DNA from: a bacterium
GTDB lineage: Bacteria; Auribacterota; UBA3054; JAPLST01
Assembly (NCBI GenBank): GCA_026398485.1
Contig: JAPLST010000381.1
Location: forward strand, 1 to 32,942
Length of the DNA stretch: 32,942 nucleotides
Direction of reading: 5' to 3'
The notes under the pieces: model-generated
Told to the model about the DNA's origin: nothing
What the model saw: the letters and a program-made list of their open reading frames with translations, nothing else
Database searches by the model: none
Made by a program: the position numbers and the translations under genes
In this document: positions 29,719-32,942 of the stretch, one piece after another
Numbering within the stretch: position 1 is the stretch's first letter
Layout of the letters: each line of letters opens with the position of its first letter

Positions 29719-30378
29719 TCAGGGTTCCGGATTCTTGGCGGCCTGCGGCTCGACAAGCTGCAGTTCCTGCGCGCGCTGGACATGCAACATGGCCTTGTGG
29801 ACGCGGGCCAGATACTCGTCTTTGGGTATGCGGCCGGCGCACGGGGCGCTGCAGGCGTCAATCTGGGCATACATGCACGGGCCGTTGGCGCGGCAGTGCG
29901 CGCCGGTGCAACGCCGCAGCTGGAATTTCTCAAGGACGGCGCGCACGAGGGCGCGGGCCGTGGCTGTCACGGTAAACGGGCCGAAATACAGCGCGCCATC
30001 ATCGGTGCGCTGATGCACCAGCAGCACGCGCGGGAATTCTTCCTGCAGGGTCACTTTCACGGAAATAAAGCGCTTGTCATCCTTGAGATCAATATTGTAG
30101 CGCGGTTGATATTCCTTGATCAGCTTGTCTTCGAGCAGAGCGGCCTGCTGGTCGGTGCGGGTCGTGACATACTCGACGGTGCGCACCTTGTCGCGCAGGA
30201 TGGCAACGCTGGGGCGCCCATCGCCTTTCTCGCGAAAGTACGAACGGACGCGGCTGCGCAAGTCATGCGCTTTGCCGACATACAGCACCTGGCCGGCGGT
30301 GTCTTTCATGATATACACGCCCGGGCAGCGCGGCGCGGCCACGGTATCCTGCGGGCCATCAGGTGAAGCGGTCGTCAT
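29719..30378 (-). CDS. Stand-alone UvrC N-terminal (GIY-YIG) nuclease domain
   Basis: A 219-aa protein corresponding to the first third of UvrC: CPGVYIMKD (residues 18-26), LYVGKAHDLRSRVRSYF (32-48), LLEDKLIKEYQPRYNI (81-96), YFGPF (131-135), and the Cys-rich CTGAHCRANGPCMYAQIDACSAPC. UvrC in E. coli is 610 aa; here the UVR motif, RNase H-like and helix-hairpin-helix parts are absent. The GIY-YIG domain makes the 3' incision in nucleotide excision repair. It could be a Cho-like auxiliary nuclease. Start at 30378 is favoured by a promoter whose -10 overlaps the alternative ATG at 30387, giving a nearly leaderless mRNA. Confidence 0.85.
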   Translation of the reverse strand: MTTASPDGPQDTVAAPRCPGVYIMKDTAGQVLYVGKAHDLRSRVRSYFREKGDGRPSVAILRDKVRTVEYVTTRTDQQAALLEDKLIKEYQPRYNIDLKDDKRFISVKVTLQEEFPRVLLVHQRTDDGALYFGPFTVTATARALVRAVLEKFQLRRCTGAHCRANGPCMYAQIDACSAPCAGRIPKDEYLARVHKAMLHVQRAQELQLVEPQAAKNPEP

Positions 30379-30385
30379 GGGCGTC

Positions 30386-30414
30386 ATTGTAGCACAGGCG
30401 CGCGGGAAGGTCAA
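30386..30414 (-). promoter_or_regulatory. Promoter of the UvrC-like gene, leaderless
   Basis: On the minus strand TTGACC (30409-30414), 17-bp spacer, TACAAT (30386-30391). The ATG at 30378 is 7 bases beyond the -10, about at the expected transcription start. The -35 overlaps the stop of the upstream gene. Confidence 0.6.
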
Positions 30415-32834
30415 ATGAAAAGGTTGACGTTGCCGCTCTCGGCACTGTGCAAATAGGCCGCCACGCCGCCGACCTCGACGTCGTCGAGTAGCTCTTCGCG
30501 GGTAATACCCATCACGTCCAGCGACATGGTGCAGGCGACCAGCCGCACGCCGGCCGCGCGCGCACTGGCGATCAAGGCCGGCAGCGAGTCCACGTGCTTG
30601 CGGCGCATCACCCATTTGATCATGGCTGCACCCAGGCCGCCCATGTTCATTTTCGAGAGTTGCAGGCGGGCCGCGCCGCGCGGCATCATCATGCCAAACA
30701 TGCGGTCGAGCAGCGGCTTGCGCACGGCCACGCGCTGCGGCTTGCGAATGATGTTCAAACCCCAGAAGGTAAAGAAAAGGGTGACGGAACTGCCCATCGC
30801 GGCGGCGCCGTTGGCAATAATAAACGCCGCCATGGCCTTGTCGAAATCGCCACTGAAGACCACAATGGTTTTGTTTTTTGCGAGCGTGGTGACGGTGGTA
30901 GCGGCGGCTGGTGCGGGCGCCGCGGCGCGCTTCTGAATCAAGGCCGTGATAACCCCTTTGTCGTGCGTGACCGAGACAAGTTGCTGGCCAACACTGGCGC
31001 ACCAGCCGGCGATGTCCTTGGCAAAGCCACAATCGCTGGCCAGCACTTTAAGGCATTGGCCCGGCTGCATGGTATCCAGGGCTGCCTTGACGCGCATGAT
31101 CGGCCCGGGGCATTGCAGGCCGCAGGCATCCAGCGTGATGTCGGACTTGTCGGACGAGTCAGACCTGTCGGACAACTGTGCGGCGGCCGGCGCGTGCGGC
31201 GTCGCTGCCACGTAGGTCAGATAGCCGCCGGATAAATTGCGGCAGGCTATCCCGTGCTGCATTAGCACGCGGCAGGCCAGATAGGCGCGCACGCCGGATC
31301 GGCAATAGACCAGATATTCTTTGTCGCGATCCACTTCGGCGAGGCGCCCGCGCAGCTCATCCACGGGAATGCTGATGGCCTGCGGGATCATGCCGGCGGC
31401 GACCTCCTCGGCTTCGCGCACATCCAGAACCACTTGCTTGGCCTGCGGGTTCACTATCTCCGCGACATGGCACAGCCGCACATCGCCGTGCATCACGTTG
31501 GCGGCGACAAAGCCGGCGTAATTGACCGGATCCTTGGCCGAGCCAAACGGCGGGGCATAGCATAATTCAAGATCCTCAAGGTCGTAGACTGAAAGGCCGG
31601 CGCGCAGGGCCGTGGCGAGCACGTCAATGCGTTTGTCAACGCCATCCATGCCGACCGCTTGGGCGCCGAGCAGCGCGCCGCTTTCTGGATCAAACACAAT
31701 TTTGAGCGTCAGCGTATGCGCGCCGGGATAATAGCCGGCATGACTGTTGGGATGAATCGTGACGGTTTCACAGCGGCGGTTGAGGCGCGTGAGCGCCTTT
31801 TCACTGGCGCCGGTCATGCCGACGGCGAGGTCGAACACTTTGCAGATCGCAGTGCCTTGCGTGTTCTTGTAGGTGCGCGGACGACCGCAGATGTTGTCGG
31901 CGGCGATGCGGCCCTGGCGGTTGGCCGGGCCGGCCAGTGGAAGCAGCGTGGCGGTTGCGGTGACAAAATCAGTCACTTCAACGGCGTCGCCCACGGCGTA
32001 GATGTGCGGATCACTGGTGCGCATATGCGCGTCGACGGCGATGCCGCCACGCGCGCCGATGGTCAGACCCGCGGCGCGCGCCAGGCCGGCGTCGGGCCGC
32101 ACACCGATGGCCAGCACGACCAGGCCGCAGGTCAGCGTTTCGCCAGTGCTAAGGCTGACGACCAACGCGCCAGCCTGCGCGGCAAAGCCGGTCACGGACG
32201 TTTGTAGCCGGAGTTCCACGCCGTTGCGCAGCAGTTCGTCGTGCAGCGGCGCGGCAATCTCCGGATCGGCCGGGCTCATCACTTGCGCCGCCAGCTCGAC
32301 CAGCGTGACGCGCACATTGCGGGCGCGCAGCGCCTCGGCCATTTCCAATCCGATGTAGCCGCCGCCAACCACGACGGCATGTGCCGGCGTTTCTTCATCA
32401 ACAATCTTTTTGATGGCGTCCATGTCCTCAAGCGTGCGCAGCGTCTTGACCTGCGGCAGGTCAATGCCGGGCAGCGGCGGGCGGATCGGCGCGGCGCCCG
32501 GACTGAGCACCAGCGCGTCGTAGGATTCCGTGTAGGTGTGATTGCGGACGAGGTCGCGCACGGTCACCGACTTGGCGGCGCGATCAATGGAAGTGACCTC
32601 GTTGCGTACGCGCACGTCAAGGTGCAGGTGGGCATGCAGTGATTCCGGCGTCTGCACCAGCAGGCGGTCACGGTCGGCGATGGCGCCGCCGATATGATAC
32701 GGCAGGCCGCAATTGGCAAACGAGACATGCGGGCCGCGCTCAAAAAGAATGATCTCGGCCTGTTCGTCAAGGCGGCGGGCGCGCGCGGCAGCGGACGCGC
32801 CACCGGCAACCCCGCCAACAATAAGGATCTTCAT
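30411..32834 (-). CDS. CoA-disulfide reductase-rhodanese-TusA-DsrE2 fusion
   Basis: The 807-aa product has four domains. Residues 1-450 are an FAD/NAD(P) disulfide oxidoreductase of the CoA-disulfide reductase type (GGVAGGASAAARARR, SFANCGLPY with Cys42, VVVGGGYIGLEMAEAL, IYAVGDAVE). About 460-545 are a rhodanese (DVREAEEVAAGMIPQA, active Cys511 in VYCRSGVRAYL). 566-635 are TusA-like (DACGLQCPGP; Cys575 in CPxP). 655-807 are DsrE2-like (VACTMSLDVMGI, Cys768). Such chains pass sulfane sulfur from cysteine to cysteine and reduce persulfides or CoA disulfides. Residues 555-565 (SDRSDSSDKSD) form a repeat-encoded linker. The start overlaps the ArsR-type stop (ATGA). Confidence 0.92.
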   Translation of the reverse strand: MKILIVGGVAGGASAAARARRLDEQAEIILFERGPHVSFANCGLPYHIGGAIADRDRLLVQTPESLHAHLHLDVRVRNEVTSIDRAAKSVTVRDLVRNHTYTESYDALVLSPGAAPIRPPLPGIDLPQVKTLRTLEDMDAIKKIVDEETPAHAVVVGGGYIGLEMAEALRARNVRVTLVELAAQVMSPADPEIAAPLHDELLRNGVELRLQTSVTGFAAQAGALVVSLSTGETLTCGLVVLAIGVRPDAGLARAAGLTIGARGGIAVDAHMRTSDPHIYAVGDAVEVTDFVTATATLLPLAGPANRQGRIAADNICGRPRTYKNTQGTAICKVFDLAVGMTGASEKALTRLNRRCETVTIHPNSHAGYYPGAHTLTLKIVFDPESGALLGAQAVGMDGVDKRIDVLATALRAGLSVYDLEDLELCYAPPFGSAKDPVNYAGFVAANVMHGDVRLCHVAEIVNPQAKQVVLDVREAEEVAAGMIPQAISIPVDELRGRLAEVDRDKEYLVYCRSGVRAYLACRVLMQHGIACRNLSGGYLTYVAATPHAPAAAQLSDRSDSSDKSDITLDACGLQCPGPIMRVKAALDTMQPGQCLKVLASDCGFAKDIAGWCASVGQQLVSVTHDKGVITALIQKRAAAPAPAAATTVTTLAKNKTIVVFSGDFDKAMAAFIIANGAAAMGSSVTLFFTFWGLNIIRKPQRVAVRKPLLDRMFGMMMPRGAARLQLSKMNMGGLGAAMIKWVMRRKHVDSLPALIASARAAGVRLVACTMSLDVMGITREELLDDVEVGGVAAYLHSAESGNVNLFI
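31140..31176 (-). repeat. In-frame 9-bp repeat encoding SD-rich linker
   Basis: Four imperfect repeats of the GTCGGAC/GTCAGAC type encode LSDRSDSSDKSD, the linker between rhodanese and TusA domains. The array reads like the intergenic GACGAGTC microsatellites of PVC genomes captured inside a gene. Confidence 0.5.
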
Positions 32835-32942
32835 TGCGTGATTCCTGTGGGGGATGAAAGAAGGGCATCGGCCACGCGTAGAAGGCGGCGCACGCGCGGG
32901 TCAACAATGCGATAACAGCGGCGCGTGCCGTCATGGCGCGCG
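32831..32942 (-). CDS. ArsR-family regulator, C-terminal fragment (partial)
   Basis: The minus-strand frame entering from the window edge reads ARHDGTRRCYRIVDPRVRRL and continues LRVADALL to a TGA at 32831. This is the end of a winged-helix repressor (GRRCYRIVDPRV corresponds to the wing strand and last helix). The 5' part lies outside the window. Overlap ATGA with the sulfur-fusion gene suggests it controls that gene, perhaps sensing sulfide, persulfide or metal. Confidence 0.65.
   Translation of the reverse strand, partial: ARHDGTRRCYRIVDPRVRRLLRVADALLSSPTGITQ

Overview
The window reads as a chromosomal segment of a GC-rich, diderm, heterotrophic bacterium. It carries BamA, MurJ, two lipoproteins and signal-peptide proteins. 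Several traits point to the PVC superphylum, perhaps Kiritimatiellota or a neighbouring Verrucomicrobiota/Lentisphaerota lineage: an adenylosuccinate lyase of the animal-like type, a beta-helix protein with a PEP-CTERM-like tail, a MutL/GlmL-type ATPase with large unknown membrane proteins, and intergenic low-complexity repeats (TTGAAAT, TTCAATG and GGACCTAT types). This placement is inference from sequence character only; no rRNA or tRNA gene was seen.

Layout. 1-3700 (+): promoter, then purB, a dual-specificity-type phosphatase and murJ as a tight operon. 3701-6335: a complete IS4-family element (3963-5601, 19-bp perfect inverted repeats, 11-bp target duplication) inside a copy of an interspersed CACGCCTGACCC repeat, followed by a low-GC islet with a small membrane protein. 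6336-8728 (-): an Ala/Glu-rich coiled-coil secreted protein and a PEP-CTERM-like beta-helix protein. 8862-11380 (+): a PNPOx-like flavoprotein, a Cys-rich mini-protein, a short Rho, a YkgJ-type Cys cluster protein and a YhcH/EbgC protein. 11583-13886 (+): a fusion of 2-hydroxyacyl-CoA dehydratase activase and HgdB-like domain.

14484-22060 (+) is the most interesting part: seven co-directional, mostly overlapping genes. Four encode membrane proteins (one recalled as DUF6754-like), one a 95-aa protein, one a MutL/GlmL-type ASKHA ATPase and one a barrel-sandwich protein with a KOW-like tail. No glutamate mutase subunits are present, so the ATPase is probably working with the membrane proteins. 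I regard this as an uncharacterised envelope system. 22392-26364 (+) holds bamA, a GNA1162-like lipoprotein and an unknown secreted protein. 26365-27118 is a repeat- and hairpin-rich gap.

27119-32942 (-) holds a low-GC lipoprotein, a 31-codon ORF, psd and ispH (each apparently broken by an out-of-frame internal deletion), a stand-alone UvrC N-terminal nuclease, and a four-domain sulfur-trafficking fusion (CoA-disulfide reductase, rhodanese, TusA, DsrE2) preceded by the tail of an ArsR-type regulator. Promoters of the sigma70 type recur, three with TGGTAnnnT at the -10 element, and two genes appear to be transcribed with almost no leader.
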